From positions 1-59,386 of the forward strand of contig CAJUBL010000008.1 in NCBI GenBank assembly GCA_910584665.1: a stretch of DNA of 59,386 bases. Direction: 5' to 3'. Origin of the DNA: an uncultured Muribaculaceae bacterium (GTDB lineage: Bacteria > Bacteroidota > Bacteroidia > Bacteroidales > Muribaculaceae). Below the pieces are notes generated by a model. That model was not told the origin of the DNA. It did not search any database and worked only from the letters and a program-made list of their open reading frames with translations. The translations under genes were made by a program, and so were the position numbers. Shown in pieces: positions 49,227 to 58,054 of this stretch. Each line of letters starts with the position of its first letter. Position 1 is the stretch's first letter.

Positions 49227-50972
49227 ATGGACAACGAACAACTTCTCCAACAAGTTACCGCCAAAGCCCAGACCTGGCTTGGCGAAGGTTATGACGCCGA
49301 GACCCGCGCCGAAGTGAAACGCATGCTTGAGGCCGAAGACAAGACCGAACTCATCGAGTCGTTCTACAAGGACCTGGAATTTGGTACCGGCGGTCTGCGC
49401 GGCATCATGGGTGCAGGCTCCAACCGCATGAATATATACACCGTAGGCGCCGCCACCCAGGGCCTTGCCAACTACCTGAAGGAAGCATTCAGAGACCTGC
49501 CCGAGATCAAAGTGGCCGTAGGACACGACGTGCGCAACAATTCCCGCCGTTTTGCCGAGGTCGTGGCCGACGTTTTCTCAGCCAACGGTATCACCGTATA
49601 TCTGTTTGACAGTTTCCGCCCCACACCCGAGCTCTCGTTCGCCATACGTCATCTCGGCTGTCAGAGCGGCGTCAATATAACAGCCTCCCACAATCCCAAG
49701 GAATACAACGGATACAAAGCCTACTGGGAGGACGGCGCACAGATAATCGCGCCACACGATGTCAACATAATCAGTCACGTCAACAGGATCAAAGCTGAAG
49801 ACATCCGGTTTGCAGGCAACAAAGAACTTATCCACATCATAGGTCGCGACATTGACGAGCCATATCTGGCCGCCATCAAAGGACTGTCGCTGAGCCCTGA
49901 CTGCATCAGAAAGCATTCCGATCTAAAGATCGTATACACACCCATACACGGTACAGGTGTAAACCTCATACCGGAGTCACTGGCCAACTACGGCTTCACC
50001 AACATCATCCATGTGCCGGAACAGGATATTACCAGCGGAGACTTCCCCACCGTCGAGTCTCCCAACCCCGAAAATCCGCCGGCAATGGCAATGGCAATCG
50101 CCAAAGCCAAAGAGACAGGTGCCGACCTGGTCATGGCATCCGATCCCGACGCAGACCGCATAGGATGCGTGATGCGCGACGCCAAAGGTGAATATGTGCT
50201 TATCAACGGCAACCAGATAGTTATGATCCTTCTCAACTATCTGATGACCCGCAACGCCGAGCTCGGCAAACTTTCAGGTAACGAATACATTGTCAAGACC
50301 ATAGTAACTACCGAGACCATCAAAGCCATCGCCGATGCCAATAACATCAGGATGTTTGACTGCTACACCGGCTTCAAATGGATCGCCGCTGTCATACGCG
50401 ACCACGAAAACACCGCCCGTTACCTTGGCGGCGGTGAGGAAAGCTACGGGTTCCTTGCCGAGACTTTCGCCCGCGACAAGGATGCAGTATCCGCAATCTC
50501 ACTGATGGCCGAAGCAGCAGCCTGGGCCAAAGAAAAAGGGATGGATTTCATGGCCATGCTTCAGGACATATACATGAAATATGGTTTCTCACGTGAGAAA
50601 GGTATATCGGTCGTACGCACAGGGAAGAGCGGCGCCGAAGAGATCCAGAAGATGATGCGCGATTTCCGGGCCAATCCTCCCAGACAGCTTGGCGGCTCTC
50701 CCATCATAACCATAAAGGACTATGAGGCCCTGACAATCACCGATGTCACTTCCGGCAAGAGCGAGACTCTCGACATGCCGACTACATCCAACGTGTTGCA
50801 GTATTTCACCGAGGACGGAACCAAGGTGTCTGTACGTCCGTCGGGTACCGAACCAAAAATCAAATTCTACATCGAGGTCAAGGACAAACTCGCTTCGAAA
50901 GAGGACTATGACGCATGTATCGAACGTGCGGAATCAAAAATCAAAACCGTAATGTCCGATCTCAGCATCTGA
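49227..50972 (+). CDS. Phosphoglucomutase/phosphomannomutase family protein
   Basis: Interconverts hexose-1- and hexose-6-phosphates. The 581-residue protein has the alpha-D-phosphohexomutase domains in order: the substrate loop FGTGGLRGIMG, the active-site serine loop in TASHNPKEYNGYK, the metal loop DPDADRIG, the sugar loop GGGEESYG and the phosphate loop VRPSGTEPKIKFY. The length and the N-terminal helix suit the PgcA-type branch rather than GlmM. It is monocistronic, with a -7 box and a strong terminator. Confidence 0.95.
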   Translation: MDNEQLLQQVTAKAQTWLGEGYDAETRAEVKRMLEAEDKTELIESFYKDLEFGTGGLRGIMGAGSNRMNIYTVGAATQGLANYLKEAFRDLPEIKVAVGHDVRNNSRRFAEVVADVFSANGITVYLFDSFRPTPELSFAIRHLGCQSGVNITASHNPKEYNGYKAYWEDGAQIIAPHDVNIISHVNRIKAEDIRFAGNKELIHIIGRDIDEPYLAAIKGLSLSPDCIRKHSDLKIVYTPIHGTGVNLIPESLANYGFTNIIHVPEQDITSGDFPTVESPNPENPPAMAMAIAKAKETGADLVMASDPDADRIGCVMRDAKGEYVLINGNQIVMILLNYLMTRNAELGKLSGNEYIVKTIVTTETIKAIADANNIRMFDCYTGFKWIAAVIRDHENTARYLGGGEESYGFLAETFARDKDAVSAISLMAEAAAWAKEKGMDFMAMLQDIYMKYGFSREKGISVVRTGKSGAEEIQKMMRDFRANPPRQLGGSPIITIKDYEALTITDVTSGKSETLDMPTTSNVLQYFTEDGTKVSVRPSGTEPKIKFYIEVKDKLASKEDYDACIERAESKIKTVMSDLSI

Positions 50973-50998
50973 AAATCAGCATCCTGACATATGATCAG

Positions 50999-51045
50999 AA
51001 CCTGCGTCATACCATCAGAAGGTCATGACGCAGGTTTTATTATTT
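50999..51045 (+). terminator. Rho-independent terminator of the phosphoglucomutase gene
   Basis: A perfect 12-bp stem (AACCTGCGTCAT / ATGACGCAGGTT, arms 50999-51010 and 51025-51036) followed by TTATTATTT. Confidence 0.88.
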
Positions 51046-51107
51046 AGTGGTATCATAAGACATAAACGTCATAGATATAAACAGTAAACCAATAAATACA
51101 TATAAAA

Positions 51108-51785
51108 ATGTTCCGCAGGATTTTTCTTTCATTATTTCTGATCGCATCGCTGACATCGCTGGCCCAGGGACGCAAGACAGTATCTGTTCTCGGTGACTCA
51201 TACTCGACATATGAAGGTTTTGTCGAGCCTGAGACCAATTGGGTGTGGTATTTTGCCAAACCTCGCGTCGAGACAACCGACGTAAACAACGTACAGCAGA
51301 CATGGTGGCACCAGTTCATAAAAAACAACGGTTACAAACTTGAGAAAAACAATTCCTACTCAGGTTCGACGGTATGCAACACCGGTTATGACGGCGCCGA
51401 CTACTCAGAGATTTCTTTCATCGCCAGAATGGACAACCTCGGCTGTCCTGACATGATAATAGTATTCGGAGGCACCAACGACTCGTGGGCCAATGTACCC
51501 TTAGGAGAAATCAAATATGCCGGATGGAATACCGAAGATCTTAAATCATTCCGCCCGGCACTCTGTCACATGATGTCATTTCTTAACGACAGGTATCCCA
51601 ACACAGAGATAATATACCTCATCAACGACGGTCTCAAACCTGAGATAACCGGTTCGATAAAAGAAGTGTGCGATCATTTCTCCATTCAGTATCTTGAACT
51701 TATGGACATCGACAAAACCGCAGGGCACCCAAACATCAACGGCATGCGACAGATTGCCCGACAACTGACTGAAAAAATAAAATAA
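51108..51785 (+). CDS. SGNH/GDSL-type esterase, exported
   Basis: A 225-residue protein with a signal peptide (MFRRIFLSLFLIASLTSLAQ). The SGNH blocks are visible: the nucleophile Ser in VLGDSYSTYEG, the oxyanion Gly in SYSGSTVC, the Asn in VFGGTNDSW and the His in DKTAGHPNINGM. It probably removes acyl or acetyl groups from a sugar or polysaccharide in the periplasm; the substrate is not known. It lies between two hairpins and seems monocistronic. Confidence 0.85.
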   Translation: MFRRIFLSLFLIASLTSLAQGRKTVSVLGDSYSTYEGFVEPETNWVWYFAKPRVETTDVNNVQQTWWHQFIKNNGYKLEKNNSYSGSTVCNTGYDGADYSEISFIARMDNLGCPDMIIVFGGTNDSWANVPLGEIKYAGWNTEDLKSFRPALCHMMSFLNDRYPNTEIIYLINDGLKPEITGSIKEVCDHFSIQYLELMDIDKTAGHPNINGMRQIARQLTEKIK

Positions 51786-51812
51786 CATACTGAACAACGT
51801 CCGAAAAGCTGT

Positions 51813-51854
51813 ACGCTTATTACGGTTAATGATGTCATTAACCGTAATAAGCGT
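51813..51854. repeat. Perfect 20-bp inverted repeat
   Basis: ACGCTTATTACGGTTAATGA, a 2-base spacer and its exact reverse complement. It lies 28 bases after the esterase stop and may act as a terminator, although only TTATAATTT follows, or as a binding site. Confidence 0.7.
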
Positions 51855-51894
51855 TTATAATTTCATAATCTTTTCAGCATTACGCTTTTTTTAA

Positions 51895-51902
51895 TAAATT
51901 TG
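51895..51902 (+). promoter_or_regulatory. -7 box of the zinc-ribbon membrane protein gene
   Basis: TAAATTTG fits TAnnTTTG; TTTT lies 20 bases upstream at the -33 position. Leader about 28 bases. Confidence 0.55.
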
Positions 51903-51935
51903 CATTGATTTAAAAAACACATTCATATTTCTTTT

Positions 51936-52475
51936 ATGATCAACGAACTGATTTTTCTGAAATCCGAAGTCAATAGCGTGTGGACATCATTGTTTCTACC
52001 TACATTAATCATGCTCGGATCAATCCCCTTCTGGTTTGTCAGACCATTGCACAATCTGCTGTTTCGTGCCGTGGCATATCTGGCTGTCATAGGATTACCC
52101 TTATTAATACTGATTACAAGCTGTTGCTCCGACGACCCGCGAAGCCCGGGAATACTGGGAGGTATATTTCTGTTTATCACCATGATAGCCCTGAATGCCG
52201 CCCAAATGTTTCTTTACATACGCATCTTAAGGAACAGACGCTGTCCTAACTGCCATTCATTAAGAATGAAAACCATAAAAAAGAACACCGAGGAATACAC
52301 AACAGTCAATACCACTGTCTACAAAGGCAATAACAGTAATAAACGATATTACCGCGATGTACGCGACACAACAACATTCACAACCTATACCAATTATTGT
52401 CCGGCATGCGATTCCTTAATTTCCTGGACCGAGGAATCAAACGACAGCGGCGTACACGATACCCGGCCCCAATAA
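51936..52475 (+). CDS. Membrane protein with C-terminal zinc ribbon, unknown function
   Basis: A 179-residue protein with three hydrophobic segments (about 15-35, 42-62 and 70-95) and a cytoplasmic C-terminal part. That part carries two CxxC pairs (CPNC near residue 105 and CPAC about 55 residues later), a probable zinc ribbon. Between them lies a Thr/Tyr/Lys-rich stretch (NTTVYKGNNSNKRYYRDV). I recognise no family. It has its own -7 box and is followed 40 bases later by the pseudouridine synthase gene. Confidence 0.7.
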   Translation: MINELIFLKSEVNSVWTSLFLPTLIMLGSIPFWFVRPLHNLLFRAVAYLAVIGLPLLILITSCCSDDPRSPGILGGIFLFITMIALNAAQMFLYIRILRNRRCPNCHSLRMKTIKKNTEEYTTVNTTVYKGNNSNKRYYRDVRDTTTFTTYTNYCPACDSLISWTEESNDSGVHDTRPQ

Positions 52476-52515
52476 ACGGGACGGAGTTGATTCATCTGAC
52501 TTTAATCCATACATA

Positions 52516-53205
52516 ATGGTGATACTCTACGAAGACAATCATATTATTATCGTCAACAAAGCCCCCGGAGAGATCGTACAGGGCGACAAGACCGGCGATA
52601 CACCGCTCAGTGAAATTGTAGCGGCCTACATTAAGGAAAAGTATGCCAGGCCGGGCAAAGTATTCATAGGTGTGGTTCATCGCCTTGACCGACCGGTAGG
52701 AGGCATTGTTGTCTTTACCAGGACATCCAAGGCGCTGACGCGACTTAACGAAATGTTCCGCAAAGGTGAAGTACATAAATCCTATTGGGCCATCTCACGC
52801 AACCGTCCGCCCAAGACTGAGGACACTCTGACCCACTATATCACGACAGTAGAGCGTACCAACAGATCGACCGCTCATAATACACCCCGTAAGGATGCCA
52901 AAGAAGCTCGGTTGCATTACCGGCATATAGCTTCGAGCGACCGCTATCATCTCATCGAGGTCAATCTGCTGACAGGACGCAAACACCAGATACGTGTACA
53001 GCTCGCCGCCATCGGGTGCCCGATAAAAGGAGATCTCAAATATGGCGACAAACGGAGCAACCCCGACGGCAGCATCTCTCTGCTTGCCCGCCACATAGAG
53101 TTTATACATCCCGTATCAAAGAAACCGATCTCGGTAACAGCCCCCGTTCCTGCCGACAATCTATGGCAAGCCTTTGCCCGACCGGAACGTGACGTGACAT
53201 GTTGA
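52516..53205 (+). CDS. RluA-family RNA pseudouridine synthase
   Basis: Isomerises uridine to pseudouridine in rRNA or tRNA. The 229-residue protein is the short RluA type without an S4 domain. The catalytic Asp motif is HRLDRPVGG (about residue 55), and TGRKHQIRVQLAAIGCPIKG follows in the C-terminal half. The N-terminal ILYEDNHIIIVNKAPGEIVQ is typical. Which RNA and site it modifies cannot be told. It lies 74 bases upstream of fmt on the same strand. Confidence 0.92.
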   Translation: MVILYEDNHIIIVNKAPGEIVQGDKTGDTPLSEIVAAYIKEKYARPGKVFIGVVHRLDRPVGGIVVFTRTSKALTRLNEMFRKGEVHKSYWAISRNRPPKTEDTLTHYITTVERTNRSTAHNTPRKDAKEARLHYRHIASSDRYHLIEVNLLTGRKHQIRVQLAAIGCPIKGDLKYGDKRSNPDGSISLLARHIEFIHPVSKKPISVTAPVPADNLWQAFARPERDVTC

Positions 53206-53279
53206 CATACACTCCGGTATCTGTTACCGCAGACATTTAAACAAATTAAAAAATAAACCCTTGAACCGGGTTAACAAAT

Positions 53280-54254
53280 ATGATAAATATGATGAATAAG
53301 GACGATTTGAGGATTGTTTTTTTAGGTACACCCGAATTTGCAGTCAATAGCCTTGATACCCTGGTGACCAACGGATTCAATATCGTCGGCGTCGTCACCA
53401 TGCCTGACAAGCCTGCCGGTCGCGGCCATAAGCTCCTGCAGTCAGCCGTCAAGCAATATGCAATAGAACATGATCTGCACCTCATGCAACCCGTCAGCCT
53501 GAAGGACGAAATCTTTGTAAATGAACTGAGATCGCTCAATGCAGACCTATTCATCGTCATAGCATTCAGGATGTTACCGATGGTGGTATGGCAGATGCCG
53601 CGACTCGGCACATTTAATCTGCACGCGTCCCTGCTTCCCCGCTACCGCGGTGCCGCCCCCATCAACCGCGCTGTAATGAACGGAGACACCGAGACCGGCG
53701 TCACCACATTCATGCTCAGACATGAGATCGACACCGGAGATATTCTCGGTCAGGAACGTATAGAAATCGGACCTGACGAATGTGTAGGCAGCGTTCATGA
53801 CCGGCTTATGCACATCGGAGCCCGACTCACACTGCAGACTGTCAACGATATAATAGCAGGCACATTGAAGCCTATACCTCAGGACGAACTTCTGCGAGGA
53901 GAAGAACCCACACCGGCTCCCAAAATCTTCAGAGAGGATTGCCGTATAGACTGGACCCGACCGGCACGGGAGGTTCATAACCACATACGCGGACTGTCTC
54001 CTTACCCTGCCGCCTGGACGATGATGAGTATCAGCGGCGGAGAACCGGCCATGACCAAGATACTGGAAACACGCATACATCCCGAGTATACCTCAGGTCA
54101 ACCCGGCAGAGTAATTGTAACCGGCAATGAGATGATAGTGGAATGCGGGGACTGCGCGGTAACAATAGAACGACTCCAGCCGGCGGGCAAACGCCCCATG
54201 TGTACCGGAGAATATCTCCGCGGACAGTCGTCCAGCAACATTGTATTCGAATAA
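53280..54254 (+). CDS. fmt: Methionyl-tRNA formyltransferase
   Basis: Formylates Met-tRNA for initiation. The 324-residue protein has the formyltransferase core with VFLGTPEFAVNSLDTL, the catalytic Asn/His in FNLHASLLPRYRGAAP and the Asp in EIDTGDIL, then the C-terminal tRNA-binding barrel. The start may be at 53280 or at the ATGs three or four codons later (MINMMNKDD). It converges on feoAB with a 19-base gap and no room for a terminator of its own. Confidence 0.96.
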   Translation: MINMMNKDDLRIVFLGTPEFAVNSLDTLVTNGFNIVGVVTMPDKPAGRGHKLLQSAVKQYAIEHDLHLMQPVSLKDEIFVNELRSLNADLFIVIAFRMLPMVVWQMPRLGTFNLHASLLPRYRGAAPINRAVMNGDTETGVTTFMLRHEIDTGDILGQERIEIGPDECVGSVHDRLMHIGARLTLQTVNDIIAGTLKPIPQDELLRGEEPTPAPKIFREDCRIDWTRPAREVHNHIRGLSPYPAAWTMMSISGGEPAMTKILETRIHPEYTSGQPGRVIVTGNEMIVECGDCAVTIERLQPAGKRPMCTGEYLRGQSSSNIVFE

Positions 54255-54273
54255 GAGTGTATTTTCAAGGTAT

Positions 54274-56712
54274 TCACTTACAGAACAGCAAGGCTACGTG
54301 GTAGACTACAAAGGCTACGAGCCAGGCAAGCGTTGTGTTGTAAACCACCGAGAATATTCCGTAGCGCCACGACCCGCACTCACGCGCTATAGCTGTAATC
54401 GAGGCGATGCATGGACAATAAAGCAATATAAATACCATAAATGCAAGAGCACTGGCAGCATCAAAGTCTCCGGAAACCATAAGACGTGAACTGAGAGCCG
54501 CGTCATCAGCTTCCTCATCACCTGTATACAATACCCCGAGAGTCGACACCACGATCTCCTTTGCCGGCAATCCGGCGAGGGCGGCAATGGTCGTACGCCA
54601 CTCGAATCCCAACGGCTCCATAGCCGGATTAAGGCACTTGCCTATCATCTCGAGATATGAGTCATGCTCCGGACAGGGCGACATCTCAATATCAGCCGAC
54701 ATTGCATCCATGCTGTTATCGGTATCATTCACCGATTCCATGACATTATTACCGGCTGCCGGTCCGTCTCCGACATCATGAAGCGGGAAATAATTCAAAG
54801 CCCATATCACTATACTGCCCACAAGGATTATTCCACCCATCTTCCTGAGATACTCCTTACCCTTGCCCCACATATGCCGCAATGTGGCTTTCATCGTAGG
54901 CATACGGTATGGCGGAAGTTCCATAACGAACGGTGTCTCGTCATTTCTGAACCAGAAACGTCGTAACAGTCTGGCCGTCACGATAGCCATCACAACACCA
55001 AGTATATACAGAAACAGAAACACCAATGCCGCATGCTCCGGAAAAAACATACCCACAAGTAAAACATAGATCGGCAGGCGGGCCGAACAGGACATGAACG
55101 GATTGATCAGCACCGTTATGATACGGCTCGAACGGCTCTCTATGGAACGGGATGCCATGATAGCCGGGACATTGCAGCCGAATCCCATCATAAGAGGTAT
55201 GAATGACTTGCCGTGAAGGCCGATCTTATGCATGAGACGGTCCATTATAAATGCCGCCCGTGCCATATACCCCGAATCCTCCATAAATGATATGAAGAAA
55301 TACAGTATCAGTATATTTGGAAGAAAGACAATAACGCCTCCCACTCCGCCTATGACTCCATCGGCCAGAAGATCCTTAAGCGGTCCGGGCGACATATGGT
55401 ACGACACCTTGGAACTCAGCCATTCGACACCGCTCTCGATCCAGCTCTGAGGATACTGACCTATTTCAAAGGTGAACCAGAACATAAGAAGCATTATGGC
55501 GATGAATATCGGGAAACCGAAGAGCTTATTGGTCACAAATGTATCTATGATCTGTGTCGACGAGACCCGGTCTGACTCACTGCGGTCCATAGTCTCAGCC
55601 AGTGCTCCAGCAATGAAACCGTATTTCTCATTGGCAACAAGCGACGTGATGTCCTCATTATGTATCTGCTCAACGCGCGCCGCAAGTCGATCTCTCATAG
55701 CAATGATCCGGTCCGCCCCGTTCAGTTCCCGGACCAGCTGCTCTACCTCACCGTCCCGTTCGAGAAGTTTGATGGCAAGATAGCGCGGAGCAAAATGCAA
55801 AAGCTTGTTGTCATCCCGCTTGATCTCATTCTTGATGACACTGACAGCTTCCTCGACATCTGCACCGAGCGACACATGAACGTGACGCACCTGCTCGTTG
55901 ATCCCCTCGTAAACCTCGATAATAGTATCGAACAGGCGATTTATTCCCTCTCCGGTACGGGCGGCGGTAGGCACAATAGGCACACCGATCATACGCCCCA
56001 GATTACCATAGTCGAGATGGTTTCCGGTTCGTCTCAGCTCGTCAAACATATTCAGAGCTATGACCATCGGATGATCCATATCGATGAGTTCGGTAGTAAG
56101 ATACAGATTACGCTCGATATTGCTGGCATCCACAACATTGAGAATCACATCCGGATGTTCCTTGCCGAGGTACCGGCGTACGTACAGTTCCTCAGGCGAA
56201 TAAGCTGAGAGTGAGTATGTTCCCGGAAGATCAATGAGATTGAAATGATAACCTCCATACTCGAACGACCCCATCTTTGCATCAACCGTCACACCGCTAT
56301 AGTTACCCACATGCTCTGAAGCACCTGAGGCAATGTTGAAAATCGAAGTCTTTCCACAATTGGGGTTACCTATCAGAGCTACATTGATTGTGTGTGATGA
56401 GCCTCTGAAACCGGTTATATTGTCAGGATCAACATCCCCCTCGACAGTATGTCCCGACATACCCGATACCTCACGGCATTCATCTACAGGAACTACCTCT
56501 ATATGTTCAGCCTCGCTGCGACGCAACGAAACTTCATATCCCATGAGGCTATACTTGACAGGATCCCGCAAAGGCGCAGACAGAATGGCTGTCACCTGAC
56601 GGCCACGCACAAACCCCATCTCCATGACACGCTTGCGGAACGCACCGTGACCATGGATTTTAACTATAACGGCCTTATCGCCGGATTCCAGTTCAGACAA
56701 TAACATTGACAT
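54274..56712 (-). CDS. feoAB: Ferrous iron transporter FeoAB (FeoA-FeoB fusion)
   Basis: Takes up Fe(II) across the inner membrane. Residues ~1-75 are a FeoA/SH3-like domain (VMEMGFVRGRQVTAILSAPL). A G-protein domain follows, with GNPNCGKT (G1), the switch region, DLPGTYS (G3) and NMFD (G4). The C-terminal half has the FeoB membrane domain with Gate motifs (GCNVPAIMASRSIESR, SCSARLPIYVL). The 812-residue fusion is common in Bacteroidetes. It has a promoter at 56730-56760 and no small FeoC gene follows. A Fur site was not convincing to the eye. Confidence 0.95.
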   Translation of the reverse strand: MSMLLSELESGDKAVIVKIHGHGAFRKRVMEMGFVRGRQVTAILSAPLRDPVKYSLMGYEVSLRRSEAEHIEVVPVDECREVSGMSGHTVEGDVDPDNITGFRGSSHTINVALIGNPNCGKTSIFNIASGASEHVGNYSGVTVDAKMGSFEYGGYHFNLIDLPGTYSLSAYSPEELYVRRYLGKEHPDVILNVVDASNIERNLYLTTELIDMDHPMVIALNMFDELRRTGNHLDYGNLGRMIGVPIVPTAARTGEGINRLFDTIIEVYEGINEQVRHVHVSLGADVEEAVSVIKNEIKRDDNKLLHFAPRYLAIKLLERDGEVEQLVRELNGADRIIAMRDRLAARVEQIHNEDITSLVANEKYGFIAGALAETMDRSESDRVSSTQIIDTFVTNKLFGFPIFIAIMLLMFWFTFEIGQYPQSWIESGVEWLSSKVSYHMSPGPLKDLLADGVIGGVGGVIVFLPNILILYFFISFMEDSGYMARAAFIMDRLMHKIGLHGKSFIPLMMGFGCNVPAIMASRSIESRSSRIITVLINPFMSCSARLPIYVLLVGMFFPEHAALVFLFLYILGVVMAIVTARLLRRFWFRNDETPFVMELPPYRMPTMKATLRHMWGKGKEYLRKMGGIILVGSIVIWALNYFPLHDVGDGPAAGNNVMESVNDTDNSMDAMSADIEMSPCPEHDSYLEMIGKCLNPAMEPLGFEWRTTIAALAGLPAKEIVVSTLGVLYTGDEEADDAALSSRLMVSGDFDAASALAFMVFILLYCPCIASITAIARECGSWRYGIFSVVYNTTLAWLVAFVVYHVALLFCK

Positions 56713-56729
56713 TGATGTTTTTCAATCTG

Positions 56730-56760
56730 CAAAGTTCGCCATTTTCCGGAACTATACCAA
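56730..56760 (-). promoter_or_regulatory. Probable promoter of feoAB
   Basis: On the minus strand TTGG (56757-56760), 19 bases, then GAACTTTG (56730-56737): one mismatch from the consensus in each element. Leader about 18 bases. Confidence 0.5.
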
Positions 56761-56791
56761 TACCCTGAATATAGTATATTGACGGCATGTG

Positions 56792-56817
56792 CAGACTGTC
56801 AGTATCCCGTCAGTCTG
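56792..56817. terminator. Weak hairpin at the end of hutI
   Basis: CAGACTG / CAGTCTG (7 bp, loop of 12) covers the hutI stop codon region. There is no T-run after it, so termination is doubtful. Confidence 0.25.
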
Positions 56818-58054
56818 TCATATGACCCCGAATCACGACTTTATGTATAAAAGGCTCGGTATACGCATATGGTATATATGAGAGTCGCGATACAGGACGA
56901 GTAATGATAAACGAGGCATCACGGCCTATGGATATGGATCCCGTAACGTCTGACAGCTCCATGGCGGCGGCTCCGTTTATCGTAGTGGCCGCCAGTGACT
57001 CCATGGGTGTAAGCTTCATCTTTATACAGCCGAGCGCCATGACCATACGCATGTCTCCCGAAGGAGATGATCCGGGATTATAATCGCTGGCCAATGCCAC
57101 CGTCAGCCCGGCATCGACAGCCCTGCGGGCCGGTGCATAAGGCATACCGAGAAAGAATGAGGCTCCTGGCAACATCGTAGCTATGGTCTCTGATCCACGC
57201 AATGCCTCTATCTCCTCGTCACCCATCCTCTCGAGATGATCTACCGAGACCGCATCATATGCCAATCCCACCTGTACTCCTCCCGAGCAATCAAGCTCGT
57301 TGGCATGAATCTTAGGTTTCATGCCATAGCGTGACGCAGCCTCGAGAATTCGGGAGGTCTCCTCAACAGTGAAAAAACCACGGTCACAGAACACGTCCAC
57401 ATATCCGGCCAGTCCCTCTGCGGCTACCGCAGGCAGCATTTCTGTTATCAGATAGTCGACATACTCTCCCTGCCGGCCACAATATGATGCCGGAACAGCA
57501 TGAGCTCCGAGAAAAGTGCTGACCACACGGGCCGGGACAGCATCAGCAAGACGGGCCGCCACCCGAAGCATTTTGAGTTCAGACTCGGTCGAAAGTCCAT
57601 ACCCGCTTTTCACCTCCATAGCACCCGTTCCCTTTGACATCATGTCACGGGCCCTCCGCAATGCGGACTCCAGAAGACGGTCTTCGCTCTCGGCCGCCAG
57701 ACGGTCGGCCGAGTTAAGTATTCCTCCGCCCCGACGGGCGATCTCCTCATAACTGAGACCCCGTATCTTGTCCTCGAACTCAAGTTCCCTGCTACCTGCA
57801 TATATGATATGAGTATGAGAATCACAAAAAGCCGGTATAACCATGCCTCCTCCTGCGTCAATAAGTTCGTGCCCCTGAAGAGATGAGACATCAAGAGCTG
57901 ACATCGGACCGAAACCGGCTATAGTACCGTCTGAATCTACGCATAGCCACGCGTCTGTCAGCGAAGTCATTGCCGTAGCCATGTCTCCGCCCGACAGACG
58001 CGTCACATTCTCAGGAAGTATCCCTTCGATCGTACCTATATTCAGTACATACAT
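56810..58054 (-). CDS. hutI: Imidazolonepropionase
   Basis: Third step of histidine breakdown: hydrolyses imidazolonepropionate to formiminoglutamate. The 414-residue amidohydrolase has the metal motif CDSHTHIIYAG, then GGGILNSADR, the conserved KSGYGLS and the KIHANELDCSG region. It overlaps hutH by 13 bases, so the two are one transcript. The genes for the other steps are not downstream and would have to lie outside the window. Confidence 0.94.
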   Translation of the reverse strand: MYVLNIGTIEGILPENVTRLSGGDMATAMTSLTDAWLCVDSDGTIAGFGPMSALDVSSLQGHELIDAGGGMVIPAFCDSHTHIIYAGSRELEFEDKIRGLSYEEIARRGGGILNSADRLAAESEDRLLESALRRARDMMSKGTGAMEVKSGYGLSTESELKMLRVAARLADAVPARVVSTFLGAHAVPASYCGRQGEYVDYLITEMLPAVAAEGLAGYVDVFCDRGFFTVEETSRILEAASRYGMKPKIHANELDCSGGVQVGLAYDAVSVDHLERMGDEEIEALRGSETIATMLPGASFFLGMPYAPARRAVDAGLTVALASDYNPGSSPSGDMRMVMALGCIKMKLTPMESLAATTINGAAAMELSDVTGSISIGRDASFIITRPVSRLSYIPYAYTEPFIHKVVIRGHMTD

